Shown here: positions 27,025-36,201 of the stretch, in pieces
Position numbering within the stretch: position 1 is the first letter of the stretch
Layout: each line of letters starts with the position of its first letter
From: Altererythrobacter epoxidivorans
Lineage (GTDB): Bacteria; Pseudomonadota; Alphaproteobacteria; Sphingomonadales; Sphingomonadaceae
Reading direction: 5' to 3'
DNA: 64,000 nucleotides
Assembly: GCF_001281485.1 (NCBI RefSeq)
Contig: NZ_CP012669.1
Coordinates: forward strand, 1,798,001-1,862,000
Translations under genes and position numbers: made by a program
The notes under the pieces: model-generated
The model's input: only the letters and a program-made list of their open reading frames with translations
The model's database searches: none
What the model was told of the DNA's origin: nothing

Positions 27025-27861
27025 TCAGCGCTTCACGCTGAAATAGCGCGCGTATTCCGGTTTGACCGTCTTAATCACCGCAGCATCCACTGGCAGGTTG
27101 ATCTCGTAATCCCCTTCGGCATAGGCGCCCGCGACATAGGGACCGTAATAGGCGCCAAGCCGGTCGAAGGTCTTGCCGTTGGACGAACCGACGAACAGGA
27201 CGGTTTCCTCTATGCCGGGGCAATTGTTCGGCCATTCGCCATAGCTGTCGGGAATTTCCCCGCCCCGGCGCTTCAGCCGCTCGCGGTCGAGCCCGGCGCA
27301 GGCACGCTTCGAGATGGCGCCATGGATCGCAGCCCGGGATGTGAACAGTTCGGTGGGATCGAGCAGTTCCTTGGCCTCGCGGTCCCAGATCGAGGAATCC
27401 TTGCCGTAAAGCCCATGCGCACCGCCGGTATAGGTGTAGAGCATGTTCGACAGGCTGAGGAAGCGCGGCAGGTCGGCGACCACTGCATATTCGTTCGAAT
27501 AGCTGCTGTTTCGGCAGGACACGGCATCAGGCGGACAATCCTTGATCATCACGTTCCAGTCGTCGGTGACGGTCCGCAGCATCTTTTCGCGGTGTTCGCC
27601 CAGCTGCTTTGCGAGTTCGGGTTCCGCACTCACCTTGGCAGGCCAGGTGTAGGTGAAATCCATTGCACCACCGCCCGGCTCGTCCAGTTTCTTCTTGAAG
27701 GAATAGCCCTGCGCCTCGCTTTCGCTCGATGCCGTTGCCGACGCTTGCGCTGGCGAAGTCGCCGCGCTGGCAGTCGCTTGCGGAGTTTCCTCTGCGACCG
27801 GCGCTTCGGCAGAGCAGGAGGCAAGTGCAGTCGCGGCAACCACAGTGATCAAAGCGCGCAT
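27025..27861 (-). CDS. Lipoprotein with DUF3298/RsiV-like domain
   Basis: 278 residues with a lipoprotein signal (MRALITVVAATALASCSAEA, lipobox LASC), a 40-residue Ala/Ser/Glu-rich linker, and a periplasmic domain containing FTYTWPAKVSAEPELAKQL, YSNEYAVVADLPRFLSLSNMLYTYTGGAHG and LDPTELFT. The TGGAHG motif and LDPTELF are typical of DUF3298 proteins, the family of lysozyme-sensing RsiV. Here there is no sigma factor gene alongside, so a sensing role is only a possibility. Confidence 0.82.
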   Translation of the reverse strand: MRALITVVAATALASCSAEAPVAEETPQATASAATSPAQASATASSESEAQGYSFKKKLDEPGGGAMDFTYTWPAKVSAEPELAKQLGEHREKMLRTVTDDWNVMIKDCPPDAVSCRNSSYSNEYAVVADLPRFLSLSNMLYTYTGGAHGLYGKDSSIWDREAKELLDPTELFTSRAAIHGAISKRACAGLDRERLKRRGGEIPDSYGEWPNNCPGIEETVLFVGSSNGKTFDRLGAYYGPYVAGAYAEGDYEINLPVDAAVIKTVKPEYARYFSVKR

Positions 27862-27914
27862 AATTTCGCAAACCTCCTTGTGACAGCGGGGCTATCGTCA
27901 CTAACTAGCGCAAT

Positions 27915-29303
27915 ATGACCGACAAGACCGACCTTATCCAGCCGGATCGCGGACAGGACGCGATTCCCATCCACCTCGTCAACAAGGACGGCTTTGCAGA
28001 CTGGGCGAAGAAACTCTCTTCGGGGCAGCGTGCAGCGCTCGCCGCGCAGAAGTTCGAGGGCGCCGGATACCAGCACGCGATCGTGCCCGATGGCGATGGC
28101 TGGTTCGTGGTCGGCGGCGTCGCCAATCCCGATGACCTGTCGAGCTGGTGCCTCGCCAAGCTGGCGGAAGTCCTGCCCGAAGGAACCTATCGCCGCGCCG
28201 ATGGTGAGCCCGGCGCTGCAATGCATGGCTGGCAGACCGGCCAGTACCGCTTCACCCGCTATACCAATGACGAAAAGGCGCAGGGTCCACGCATTCTGCT
28301 GACCAAGGACGTCAAGAGAATCGAGCCAGCCATGGCAGAGGCGCGCGCGGTCAAGCTGGTGATGGACCTCGTCAACACGCCGGCCGAGGACATGGGCCCT
28401 GCTGCGCTCGAGGAAGAATTCGAGCGCCTCGCCAAGGCGCATCATGCCAAGCTGAAAGTGACCAAGGGCGACACGCTGGAGCAGGAATATCCGATGGTCT
28501 ACGCTGTCGGCCGTGCCGCTGCGCGCCATCATGCACCGCGCATCATGCACCTGACCTGGGGCAAGGAGAAGGATCCGGTCGTCGCCATCGTCGGCAAGGG
28601 CGTGACCTTCGATTCCGGCGGTCTCGACATCAAGCCCGGCAGCGGCATGCTGCTGATGAAGAAGGACATGGGCGGCGCTGCCCATGCCATCGCGCTCGCC
28701 GAGCTCGTCATGAAGGCACACCTGCCGGTTCGCCTCCACGTGCTGGTCCCGGCGGTCGAGAATGCGATTTCCGGAAATGCCTTCCGCCCCGGCGACGTGC
28801 TCAAGACGCGCAAGGGCATCACTGTCGAAATCGGCAATACCGATGCCGAAGGCCGCCTGATCCTGGGCGACGCGCTGACCCGGGCGAGCGAGGAAAACCC
28901 CGAACTCATCATCGATTTCGCGACCCTGACCGGTGCCGCCCGCGTGGCGCTCGGCCCCGAGCTGCCCGCGCTCTTCACCCGCCGCGACGAGACCGCCGAT
29001 GCACTGATCGAAGCGGGAAAGGCGAACGACGACCAGCCGTGGCGACTGCCGCTGCACCACGGCTACGACGAATATCTCAATTCCGATATCGCTGACACGA
29101 ACAACGCCCACGGCAACGCCTTTGCCGGAGCGACCGTGGCAGGCCTGTTTCTCGACAAGTTCGTCGGCGAAGACATCGACTGGGCGCACTTCGACACCTT
29201 TGCGTGGCGCCCTGCACCCAAGCCGGGACGTCCCAAGGGCGGCGCGGCCTACGGCCTTCGCGCAGCTTTCCACATGCTTCGCGCCCGCTACTCTGGAGAA
29301 TAA
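27915..29303 (+). CDS. Leucyl aminopeptidase family protein (M17)
   Basis: Cytosolic dinuclear zinc/manganese aminopeptidase, 462 residues. The catalytic C-terminal domain shows VGKGVTFDSGGLDIKPGSGM, KKDMGGAAHAIAL, VPAVENAISGNAFRPGDVL and the M17 signature NTDAEGRL at residues 308-315. The N-terminal domain is the smaller macro-like type, as in PepB-like proteobacterial enzymes, so I do not assign pepA. DIDWAHFDTFAWRPAPKPGRPKGGAAYGLRAAF is the usual C-terminus. Confidence 0.94.
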   Translation: MTDKTDLIQPDRGQDAIPIHLVNKDGFADWAKKLSSGQRAALAAQKFEGAGYQHAIVPDGDGWFVVGGVANPDDLSSWCLAKLAEVLPEGTYRRADGEPGAAMHGWQTGQYRFTRYTNDEKAQGPRILLTKDVKRIEPAMAEARAVKLVMDLVNTPAEDMGPAALEEEFERLAKAHHAKLKVTKGDTLEQEYPMVYAVGRAAARHHAPRIMHLTWGKEKDPVVAIVGKGVTFDSGGLDIKPGSGMLLMKKDMGGAAHAIALAELVMKAHLPVRLHVLVPAVENAISGNAFRPGDVLKTRKGITVEIGNTDAEGRLILGDALTRASEENPELIIDFATLTGAARVALGPELPALFTRRDETADALIEAGKANDDQPWRLPLHHGYDEYLNSDIADTNNAHGNAFAGATVAGLFLDKFVGEDIDWAHFDTFAWRPAPKPGRPKGGAAYGLRAAFHMLRARYSGE

Positions 29304-29398
29304 AGCGCGCTCGGCTAACTTGCCGGAAAGGCATTCGCCGTATAAGCGGCCCGGCACCCACCCGAACGGGCACAACTAACGCAGAGGATTGCGCCGAA

Positions 29399-29740
29399 GT
29401 GAGCGGCAACGCGACTTACCAGGTTCCAGATGGCCCGCTGTGCCTTGCGGGGCCGGTTGCACGTCCGCAGCCCGGCACGCACCCCTTGCGCGGCGACCTT
29501 GCCCATATCGCGCTCGCCGGAACCTATCTGGCAGCACATTACGTCGTGCCGCAGCCGGGCGAGATCGGCCCTGACGGCGCCGAAATGCACCTGATGCCGC
29601 GCGATGACAGCGAAGTGTCGATGACACTGGAAGCGGGCACGGCGTTCGAAATTCTTGACGTTGCCGGTGACTGGGTCTGGGGCTGTCTCGGGCCGAAGGG
29701 TCCCTCGGGCTATATTAAAGGCAATTGCCTCGCAGGCTGA
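29399..29740 (+). CDS. Small SH3-like domain protein
   Basis: 113 residues starting at GTG 29399 (VSGNATYQVPDGPLCLAGP). The C-terminal half (AEMHLMPRDDSEVSMTLEAGTAFEILDVAGDWVWGCLGPKGPSGYIKGNCL) reads as a bacterial SH3 fold, as in peptidoglycan-binding SH3 proteins, but there is no signal peptide. AGAGG lies upstream at a rather long spacing. The frame is open 5' to 29204 without plausible start signals. It may share a transcript with argC 21 bases downstream. The function is not known to me. Confidence 0.75.
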   Translation: MSGNATYQVPDGPLCLAGPVARPQPGTHPLRGDLAHIALAGTYLAAHYVVPQPGEIGPDGAEMHLMPRDDSEVSMTLEAGTAFEILDVAGDWVWGCLGPKGPSGYIKGNCLAG

Positions 29741-29761
29741 GCCGCGTATTAGCCTTGCGCC

Positions 29762-30688
29762 ATGACACAGCGCATTTTCATCGACGGAGCCGCCGGAACC
29801 ACCGGCCTCGAAATTCGCGAACGGCTCGCTGGCCGCGACGAATTCGAACTGATCGTGCTCGGCGATGAAGAGCGCAAGAGCGAGAGCGCGCGCCGCGATG
29901 CGCTGCATGCCGCCGATATCGCGATCCTCTGCCTGCCCGACGATGCAGCAAAGGAGTCGGTATCGCTGGCAGAGGGATCGGACACCCGCTTCATCGATGC
30001 CTCCAGCGCGCACCGCGTGGCAGACGGCTGGACCTATGGATTCCCGGAATTGATCGGGCACGACACGATCGCCAATGCGCAGTTCGTTTCCAATCCAGGT
30101 TGTTACCCGACCGGTTTCCTAGCCCTGGTCGCACCGCTGGTGAAAGCTGGATTGCTTCCAGCGGACTGGCCTTACACCGTCAACGCGGTGAGCGGATATT
30201 CGGGCGGCGGCAAGGCGCTGATCGAGCGGTTCGCGCAGGAAACCGATTTCGCCTTTCGCGCCTATGGCCTTGGCGGCGGACACAAGCATTTGCCTGAGAT
30301 GAAAGCCTATGCCGGGCTTACCCATGCGCCTGTCTTTTCGCCCAGCGTTGTCCCTGCCCATCGCGGCATGATCGTCGATGTCCCGCTGACGCTGGCGGCG
30401 ATGGAGCAATCGCACTCGCCCGCGGCGCTGCTGAATGAACTCCAAAGGTTCTACGACGGCTCGGATCTCGTTTCCGTTCACGGCGATGTTCCGGGTGAGC
30501 TTCTGCTGCACGAAGGCGCTCCGGCGTGGGACGGGATCGAGCTCTGGGTTTGCGGGGACGCGGCAGGCGCTCAGGTGCGGCTGGTCGCGCGGCTCGACAA
30601 CCTCGGCAAAGGCGCGAGCGGGGCCGCGATCCAGAACCTCAACATCATGTGCGGCCTCCCCGAAACCACCGGCCTGCGCCTCGGTTGA
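29762..30688 (+). CDS. argC: N-acetyl-gamma-glutamyl-phosphate reductase
   Basis: NADPH-dependent third step of arginine biosynthesis. The 308-residue length and the motif set put it in the short type-2 AGPR group: FIDGAAGTTGLEIRERL (cofactor loop), FIDASSAHRVADGWTYGFPEL, the catalytic Cys in SNPGCYPTGFLAL, SGYSGGGKALI and GLGGGHKHLPEM. No other arg gene lies nearby. A perfect dyad follows ten bases after the stop. Confidence 0.95.
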   Translation: MTQRIFIDGAAGTTGLEIRERLAGRDEFELIVLGDEERKSESARRDALHAADIAILCLPDDAAKESVSLAEGSDTRFIDASSAHRVADGWTYGFPELIGHDTIANAQFVSNPGCYPTGFLALVAPLVKAGLLPADWPYTVNAVSGYSGGGKALIERFAQETDFAFRAYGLGGGHKHLPEMKAYAGLTHAPVFSPSVVPAHRGMIVDVPLTLAAMEQSHSPAALLNELQRFYDGSDLVSVHGDVPGELLLHEGAPAWDGIELWVCGDAAGAQVRLVARLDNLGKGASGAAIQNLNIMCGLPETTGLRLG

Positions 30689-30697
30689 TCGGCCTAT

Positions 30698-30718
30698 GAT
30701 GCCTAAAATTTAGGCATC
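30698..30718. promoter_or_regulatory. Perfect 21-base dyad between argC and glnB
   Basis: Arms GATGCCTAAA (30698-30707) and TTTAGGCATC (30709-30718) are exactly complementary around a single central A. There is no T-run after it, so it is not a good terminator. The outer TGC and GCA bases are spaced by 11 bases as in NtrC enhancers (TGC-N11-GCA), and it stands about 130 bases upstream of the sigma-54-like element. An NtrC-type or other dimeric regulator site is therefore plausible but unproven. Confidence 0.5.
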
Positions 30719-30836
30719 ACCCGTCTGCCTTTTGTGCAGCGCCTGTGCCTGCGACATTTTCTTGCTTGCCCTGCCCCAAGCGTGAATGGGGTTTGCGCCG
30801 CGCACAGCATCCTCTATCGGTTTCGTATCCACGCCT

Positions 30837-30852
30837 TGGCACGATTCTTGGA
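30837..30852 (+). promoter_or_regulatory. Candidate sigma-54 promoter for glnB-glnA
   Basis: TGGCACGATTCTTGGA matches the -24/-12 consensus TGGCAC-N5-TTGCA with one mismatch, in the -12 element (TTGGA for TTGCA). GG and GG are separated by ten bases as required. It lies about 100 bases before the glnB start and in the same direction. glnBA operons of many proteobacteria are under NtrC and sigma-54 control. Confidence 0.6.
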
Positions 30853-30879
30853 TAAGTTTTGGTCAAGGATTTAGACTAG

Positions 30880-31287
<408 letters not shown>

Positions 31288-31383
31288 GTGCTGCGCGCGG
31301 CCTGCGGGATCGGGCGCAATCCTCTCAACCCCCGGATCCAACCGGGCACACAAACGATAAAACTAGCTGGAGGCTGACTACCA

Positions 31384-32793
31384 ATGAGCAAGGCGAAAGA
31401 CGTCCTCAAGACTATCAAGGACAATGAGATCGAGTGGGTCGACCTCCGCTTCACCGACCCGAAGGGCAAATGGCAGCACCTGACCATGTGCGCCGGCGTG
31501 ATGGGCGAAGACGAGTTCGAAGACGGCCTGATGTTCGACGGTTCGTCGATCGCCGGCTGGAAAGCGATCAACGAATCCGACATGATCCTGAAGCCCGACC
31601 TCGACGCGACCTGGATCGACCCGTTCAGCGCCACGCCGATGCTGATCATCAACTGCGACATCGTCGAACCTTCGACCGGTGACTGGTACAGCCGCGACCC
31701 GCGCACCACTGCAAAGCGCGCCGAAAACTATCTCAAGTCGACCGGCATCGGCGACACGATCTATGTCGGCCCGGAAGCAGAATTCTTCATGTTCGACGAT
31801 GTGCGTTTCGAAGACGGCTATGCCGGTTCGGGCTTCGCTATCGACGACATCGAACTGCCGACCAACACCGGCAAGGAATACGAAGCCGGCAACATGGCGC
31901 ACCGTCCGCGTGCCAAGGGCGGCTACTTCCCCGTGGCCCCGGTCGACAGCGCTGTCGACATTCGCGGCGAGATGGTTTCGACCATGCTCGAAATGGGCCT
32001 GCCCTGCGACAAGCATCACCACGAAGTTGCCGCCGCACAGCACGAACTGGGCCTGACCTTCGGCACGCTGGTGCAAACCGCCGACCGCATGCAGGTTTAC
32101 AAGTATGTCGTGCATCAGGTCGCCCACGCCTATGGCAAGACCGCGACCTTCATGCCCAAGCCGATCAAGGAAGATAACGGTTCGGGCATGCACACCCACA
32201 TGTCGATCTGGACCGACGGCAAGCCAACCTTCGCTGGCAATGAATATGCCGGCCTGTCGGAAAACTGCCTCTATTACATCGGCGGCGTCATCAAGCACGC
32301 CAAGGCGCTGAACGCCTTCACCAACCCGACCACCAACAGCTACAAGCGCCTGGTGCCGGGCTTCGAAGCACCGGTGCTGCTCGCCTATTCGGCGCGCAAC
32401 CGTTCGGCATCGTGCCGTATTCCTTACGGCGCAGGCGACAAGGCGAAGCGCGTCGAGTTCCGTTTCCCCGATGCGATGGCCAACCCCTACCTCGCCTATT
32501 CGGCGCTGCTGATGGCTGGCCTCGACGGGATCCAGAACAAGATCCACCCGGGCGAAGCCATGGACAAGAACCTCTACGACCTGCCGCCGGCAGAGCTCGC
32601 CGAAGTTCCGACCGTCTGCGGCAGCTTGCGCGAAGCCCTGGAAGCCTTGGAAGCCGACCACGAATTCCTGCTGAAGGGCGACGTGTTCACCAAGGACCAG
32701 ATCGACGCCTATGCCGAACTGAAGTGGGAAGAGGTCATCCGTACGGAAACGACCCCGTGCCCGGTCGAGTTCGACATGTATTACAGCATGTAA
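31384..32793 (+). CDS. glnA: Glutamine synthetase type I
   Basis: Dodecameric enzyme making glutamine from glutamate, ammonia and ATP; the main ammonium assimilation step. The 469 residues include [55 protein letters not shown] loop [15 protein letters not shown] and [10 protein letters not shown]. The adenylylation site Tyr398 is in [17 protein letters not shown], so it is the GSI-beta type under GlnE control. It lies 96 bases after glnB with GGAGG upstream and is probably cotranscribed. Confidence 0.97.
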   Translation: MSKAKDVLKTIKDNEIEWVDLRFTDPKGKWQHLTMCAGVMGEDEFEDGLMFDGSSIAGWKAINESDMILKPDLDATWIDPFSATPMLIINCDIVEPSTGDWYSRDPRTTAKRAENYLKSTGIGDTIYVGPEAEFFMFDDVRFEDGYAGSGFAIDDIELPTNTGKEYEAGNMAHRPRAKGGYFPVAPVDSAVDIRGEMVSTMLEMGLPCDKHHHEVAAAQHELGLTFGTLVQTADRMQVYKYVVHQVAHAYGKTATFMPKPIKEDNGSGMHTHMSIWTDGKPTFAGNEYAGLSENCLYYIGGVIKHAKALNAFTNPTTNSYKRLVPGFEAPVLLAYSARNRSASCRIPYGAGDKAKRVEFRFPDAMANPYLAYSALLMAGLDGIQNKIHPGEAMDKNLYDLPPAELAEVPTVCGSLREALEALEADHEFLLKGDVFTKDQIDAYAELKWEEVIRTETTPCPVEFDMYYSM

Positions 32794-32822
32794 TAGACAT
32801 CTGCCCCATGGGCGGAAAGAAA

Positions 32823-32852
32823 AGGCGTCCGGAGCGATCCGGGCGCCTTTTT
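32823..32852 (+). terminator. Intrinsic terminator after glnA
   Basis: Stem AGGCGTCCGGA (32823-32833) with TCCGGGCGCCT (32838-32848), one T-G pair, a four-base GCGA loop and a TTTTT tail to 32852. It stands 30 bases after the glnA stop and just before the 3' end of a converging gene. Confidence 0.85.
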
Positions 32853-32862
32853 CTGTTATGGG

Positions 32863-33846
32863 TCAGCGATCGGGCTTCCTGACCGGACTGACCCTGATCA
32901 CTGGAGGCGGCTTGCCTTCCATTTTCTTGCGGAAGCGTTCGCGGCTTGCCTCTTCTTGCGCCTCAAAGGCATTTTCGCAGAACCGGCCCAATGGCCCCTC
33001 GTCCTGCCGCTTCGCGATGCTCCGGGCCTGCTCCCAGCTTACGCCTTCGACCACGCAGATGCGCGGGTTTGCCTTACCCATCGAAAAGCGCTTGTGAAAA
33101 TAGAGCCGCGCACCGTCGCTCAAGTCGGCAAAGCCCTGCTGCGGTCTGAACGGGAATAGCGCCATGCTGCGGATGACGCTGCGCTCTCCTGCCGCAAGGT
33201 CGAGGGCACGTTCGACGTCGAATGCGGAATCGTACCGATTGGGCAGCTCCACCAGCATGGCCCTTGCCTCCCCGAACTCTTCGCTGCGGCTGAAGACGGC
33301 ATAGCCATCGTCTGCCAGGCTGGCGCGATATTCGGCCTGGATTTCCCGGTCGAACTCCTGCGGCTGGCAATCGGGACCGGGGAACAATGCGGTCAGCTCG
33401 TTGCCGCGGGCAAGGCGCGAAGGTTCGGGCAGTTTGCTGGCCGTCAGCACGAACCTGCATGCCGTCACCCGCTCTTCACCCCCGACATGGCGAACCAAGT
33501 CCCAAGGCCGCTCGCCGCGCATGCCGGCATAGGGTGCTAGGAAAGGGACGACATAGAAGACACCGCCGTCCGGACCCATGGCCCCGACGAGATAGCGCTC
33601 CCCGTAAAGTCCGGTCTGTTCGGCCAGCGGCACTGTGTCGAAACCCAATTCCGCCGCTTCGGTCGCTGCACGTTGCTGCAGGCTTTCGCGTAGTGGCGAG
33701 AGGCGGTTCATGCGCGGATTGGGATCAGGCTTGTCGGCGGGCGGGACGACGATTTCGACTTCACCGAAGACCACCGGTTCTTCTGCTCCAGCCGTGCATC
33801 CCAAACCTAGAGCCGCGGCGGCAAACAGGACTGGCACCCGCTTCAT
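32863..33846 (-). CDS. Uncharacterised lipoprotein
   Basis: 327 residues beginning MKRVPVLFAAAALGLGCTAG, a lipoprotein signal with lipobox GLGC. The rest has no motif I recognise. It includes the segments LSPLRESLQQRAATEAAELGFD, CRFVLTASKLPEPSRLARGNELTALFPGPDC and a basic C-terminus (RERFRKKMEGKPPPVIRVSPVRKPDR). The ATG at 33846 overlaps the stop of the upstream hydrolase as ATGA, so both are likely translated together and both exported. The longer frame upstream to 34200 runs inside the hydrolase gene and is discounted. Confidence 0.75.
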   Translation of the reverse strand: MKRVPVLFAAAALGLGCTAGAEEPVVFGEVEIVVPPADKPDPNPRMNRLSPLRESLQQRAATEAAELGFDTVPLAEQTGLYGERYLVGAMGPDGGVFYVVPFLAPYAGMRGERPWDLVRHVGGEERVTACRFVLTASKLPEPSRLARGNELTALFPGPDCQPQEFDREIQAEYRASLADDGYAVFSRSEEFGEARAMLVELPNRYDSAFDVERALDLAAGERSVIRSMALFPFRPQQGFADLSDGARLYFHKRFSMGKANPRICVVEGVSWEQARSIAKRQDEGPLGRFCENAFEAQEEASRERFRKKMEGKPPPVIRVSPVRKPDR

Positions 33847-34904
33847 TGCGCGCCCTCTGCCGGCATGTCCGGCCTCGTGCGGAAACGCTCGAAGTACGCC
33901 AGCGTATGCCGCATCATGTCGGCATGGTTCAGCGTCATCCCGTGGGTGTCGCCAAAATATAAGTGCAATTCGACCGGCGTACCGGCGGCGCGCATACCCT
34001 CTGCCACATCGACCGCGTCCTGCGGATCGACGCGCCAGTCGTCGGAACCATGAAAGATGATACCCGGCACCTTGATCTCGCCAGCCCACTTCGAGGCGGA
34101 ACGCCTCGTCAGCGCAGCTTCGCGTCCATGCGCATGATAGTCCGGCATCATTTCCGCATACATGTCCTCGAAGCCGGGACGGTTCTCGACATTGCGCCAC
34201 AGGTCGGAAACGCCGGCCTGTATGCTGAACGCACGCAGCGGGCTGTCACCCTTCGCGAGCTGATAGGTCATCATGCCCCCTCGCGATCCGCCAAAGGCGA
34301 AGACGTTGGCCGTGTCGACATAGCCCAGGCTCTCGGCCAGCGGGATCAGGGCGCGCACGTCATCGACGTCGTCGCCGCCGAATTCGTCCTCTCCCTCGCT
34401 TCCGGGGCCGCCGCGATATTGCGAGGCGAGGACGACATATCCTGCCTTCAGGAAGTCGTACCAGCCCCAGTTCATCCAGGCTGCCATCCCGCCGAAATCG
34501 CGGTTGCCGCCGCGATTGGCGATGATCAGAGGCAGAGCCTCGCCAGCGGTATCGACCGGCTTCCACAGGAACCCGGCAATCTCGAGCCCGCCGCTCGCAT
34601 AACGGATTTCGCGACATTCGAAGCCTTCGTAGGCGAGACGTTCGGCAAGTTGATCCTCGGTCAGCGATGCCTGCATGAGCAATGCGTCCGGTATGGGCGG
34701 CATCGCTATCCCTTCCCTTTCGGCAAAGGCTATCTCCCGCGATACGGCCAGTTTCTGGCGCTTGAGATAGAGCGCGTGGGTCATATCCCGCATCGGCTCG
34801 CACGGCTCGGAAGAGATCAGCGTTCCATCCGGCAAATCGGTCGCGCTCGCAGGCGCAACCGCTACGAAAGCGAGCAAGATGCTCGCAGCACTGGCAAATT
34901 TCAT
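33843..34904 (-). CDS. Secreted alpha/beta hydrolase (prolyl oligopeptidase-like)
   Basis: 353 residues with a cleavable signal peptide (MKFASAASILLAFVAVAPASA). The hydrolase core shows the oxyanion segment LPLIIANRGGNRDFGG, YVVLASQYRGGPGSEGEDEFGGDDVDDV, the nucleophile elbow AFGGSRGGMMTYQLA (Ser), IIFHGSDDWRVDPQDAVDVAEG (Asp) and GDTHGMTLN (His). This resembles the S9 peptidase C-terminal domain without the propeller. The substrate is unknown; peptide or ester is possible. GGGGGGA precedes the ATG. Confidence 0.85.
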   Translation of the reverse strand: MKFASAASILLAFVAVAPASATDLPDGTLISSEPCEPMRDMTHALYLKRQKLAVSREIAFAEREGIAMPPIPDALLMQASLTEDQLAERLAYEGFECREIRYASGGLEIAGFLWKPVDTAGEALPLIIANRGGNRDFGGMAAWMNWGWYDFLKAGYVVLASQYRGGPGSEGEDEFGGDDVDDVRALIPLAESLGYVDTANVFAFGGSRGGMMTYQLAKGDSPLRAFSIQAGVSDLWRNVENRPGFEDMYAEMMPDYHAHGREAALTRRSASKWAGEIKVPGIIFHGSDDWRVDPQDAVDVAEGMRAAGTPVELHLYFGDTHGMTLNHADMMRHTLAYFERFRTRPDMPAEGAQ

Positions 34905-35017
34905 TCATCCCCCCGGGCTTGCTTGCCCGCCACGCTAGGGCGCGGACAGGTACAGGGCAACTCCTTCACATTATCGGGCGGAGCGTTATGGTCGGACCGA
35001 GCAAAGACGGAGCGGGA

Positions 35018-35515
35018 ATGGTGCCTTCAATGAACTCACGCAGATTTGCGATCGCAATCGCTTCGTCCGCCTTTCTTGCAGCACAGCCGGCATCGGCAGC
35101 CGACTGTGACGCACTGAAGGCGATCTTCGCGGCCCACGCTTCCAAATTCGAAGACCTGAAGGGCGAGATGACGTCGGGCAGCATGATGACCTACAACTAC
35201 GCAGTGAAATCGGGACCGGGCAGCGCCGGTTTCGCAGCGTCAGATTGCGTAATACGCAGTAACTCACGCACCATGACATACCGCTGCGAACTGGGGTTCG
35301 ACGATGTCGAAGCCTTGCAGTCTGCCTACGACATTGGCGTTGCCGATCTGGGTCGATGCCTCGTGAACAAGAACTCTTCCCGGACCTCCGACGTACAGCA
35401 GGAAACTGCCTTCGTTCCCGCGCAGGGCCACGAAGGCACGCTTAGGCTTGGAACGCGTCGCAGCAATGGCGGTGACCTGTGGCTCTATCTTTCGATCTAC
35501 GCCCTGAAACCGTAA
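35018..35515 (+). CDS. Uncharacterised secreted protein
   Basis: About 165 residues. The signal peptide is SRRFAIAIASSAFLAAQPASA, followed by a mature part rich in Ser/Thr with four Cys residues (ADCDALKAIFAAHA, FAASDCVIRSNSR, YRCELGFDD, LGRCLVNKN), possibly two disulfides. ATGs at 34988, 35018 and 35030 are possible; GGAG stands five bases before 35018 and I use that, but 35030 (MNSRRF) gives the cleanest signal peptide. No family recognised. Confidence 0.65.
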   Translation: MVPSMNSRRFAIAIASSAFLAAQPASAADCDALKAIFAAHASKFEDLKGEMTSGSMMTYNYAVKSGPGSAGFAASDCVIRSNSRTMTYRCELGFDDVEALQSAYDIGVADLGRCLVNKNSSRTSDVQQETAFVPAQGHEGTLRLGTRRSNGGDLWLYLSIYALKP

Positions 35516-35539
35516 TCCTGGCCGGGCGTTTCGAGGGGT

Positions 35540-36100
35540 ATGATAAAACACCCCGTCTTAGCCCCCTTCGTACTCGCCACAATCGCGCTCGCTGCCTGTT
35601 CTCCCGAACAAGACGCCGCCGGACCGACAGAAACGCAAGCCCCCGATCCGTCCGTTCAAGCACCCCCCGATAGCGAGGCTGTTGCCGATCCGGACCGCAA
35701 TCTGGATCCGCCCATCCTGACGCCGGAAGCAGAACGCGGCGAAACCGGCGCCCGCAACGTCCTCGTTTCTTTTGCGCGGGACATCGAACTGGAGCGGTAT
35801 GATGCCGCATGGGAACTGCTGAGCGCTGCCGACCGGAAGAAATGGCCCAAAGCCGAATTCGCCGTCATTTTTTCCGATCTCGAGGAAGTCACCGTCGCGG
35901 TGCCGACCGGCGAAATGGAAGGTGCAGCCGGCTCGCTCTATTACACGGCGCCGGTCACGATAACCGGAACCGATGTGATCGGTCGTCCGGTCACGATCGA
36001 GGGTGAAGCAATCCTGCGCCGAACAAATGACGTTGACGGCGCTACCCCCGAACAAAGGCGCTGGCATTTCCAGTCGCTATCGCTCGACTGGACGCACTGA
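35540..36100 (+). CDS. Uncharacterised lipoprotein
   Basis: 186 residues with a lipoprotein signal (MIKHPVLAPFVLATIALAAC), a Pro/Asp/Glu-rich linker to about residue 65, and a small globular domain (ARNVLVSFARDIELERYDAAWELLSAADRKKWPKAEFAVIF...). That domain resembles NTF2-like or DUF4878-like lipoprotein folds in general shape, but I cannot name it with confidence. It is 24 bases after the preceding secreted-protein gene and may share a transcript with it. Confidence 0.7.
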   Translation: MIKHPVLAPFVLATIALAACSPEQDAAGPTETQAPDPSVQAPPDSEAVADPDRNLDPPILTPEAERGETGARNVLVSFARDIELERYDAAWELLSAADRKKWPKAEFAVIFSDLEEVTVAVPTGEMEGAAGSLYYTAPVTITGTDVIGRPVTIEGEAILRRTNDVDGATPEQRRWHFQSLSLDWTH

Positions 36101-36104
36101 GCGA

Positions 36105-36148
36105 GAAAATTGCTTCGCCAGCCGACCCGAAGGTGACTGGCAATTTTC
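36105..36148 (+). terminator. Inverted repeat, possible terminator after the lipoprotein gene
   Basis: GAAAATTGC (36105-36113) is matched by GCAATTTTC (36140-36148). With a bulge, CCAG (36118-36121 region) can also pair with CTGG, extending the stem. TTTTT appears about ten bases later. It begins four bases after the lipoprotein stop. The loop is large, so terminator function is uncertain. Confidence 0.4.
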
Positions 36149-36201
36149 CTACTCGGGGTTTTTCTGCCTAATCGCTCGGCCTTTCAGCAAAGAGGCAAGC
36201 G

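Noticed and set aside
27849..29375. 508-codon minus-strand frame opposite the M17 aminopeptidase
   Set aside because: The plus-strand gene has an intact M17 signature. The antisense product has no recognisable motif and is a GC-rich shadow.
31378..32661. 427-codon minus-strand frame opposite glnA
   Set aside because: Same reason: glnA is fully conserved and the antisense frame is an artefact of codon bias.
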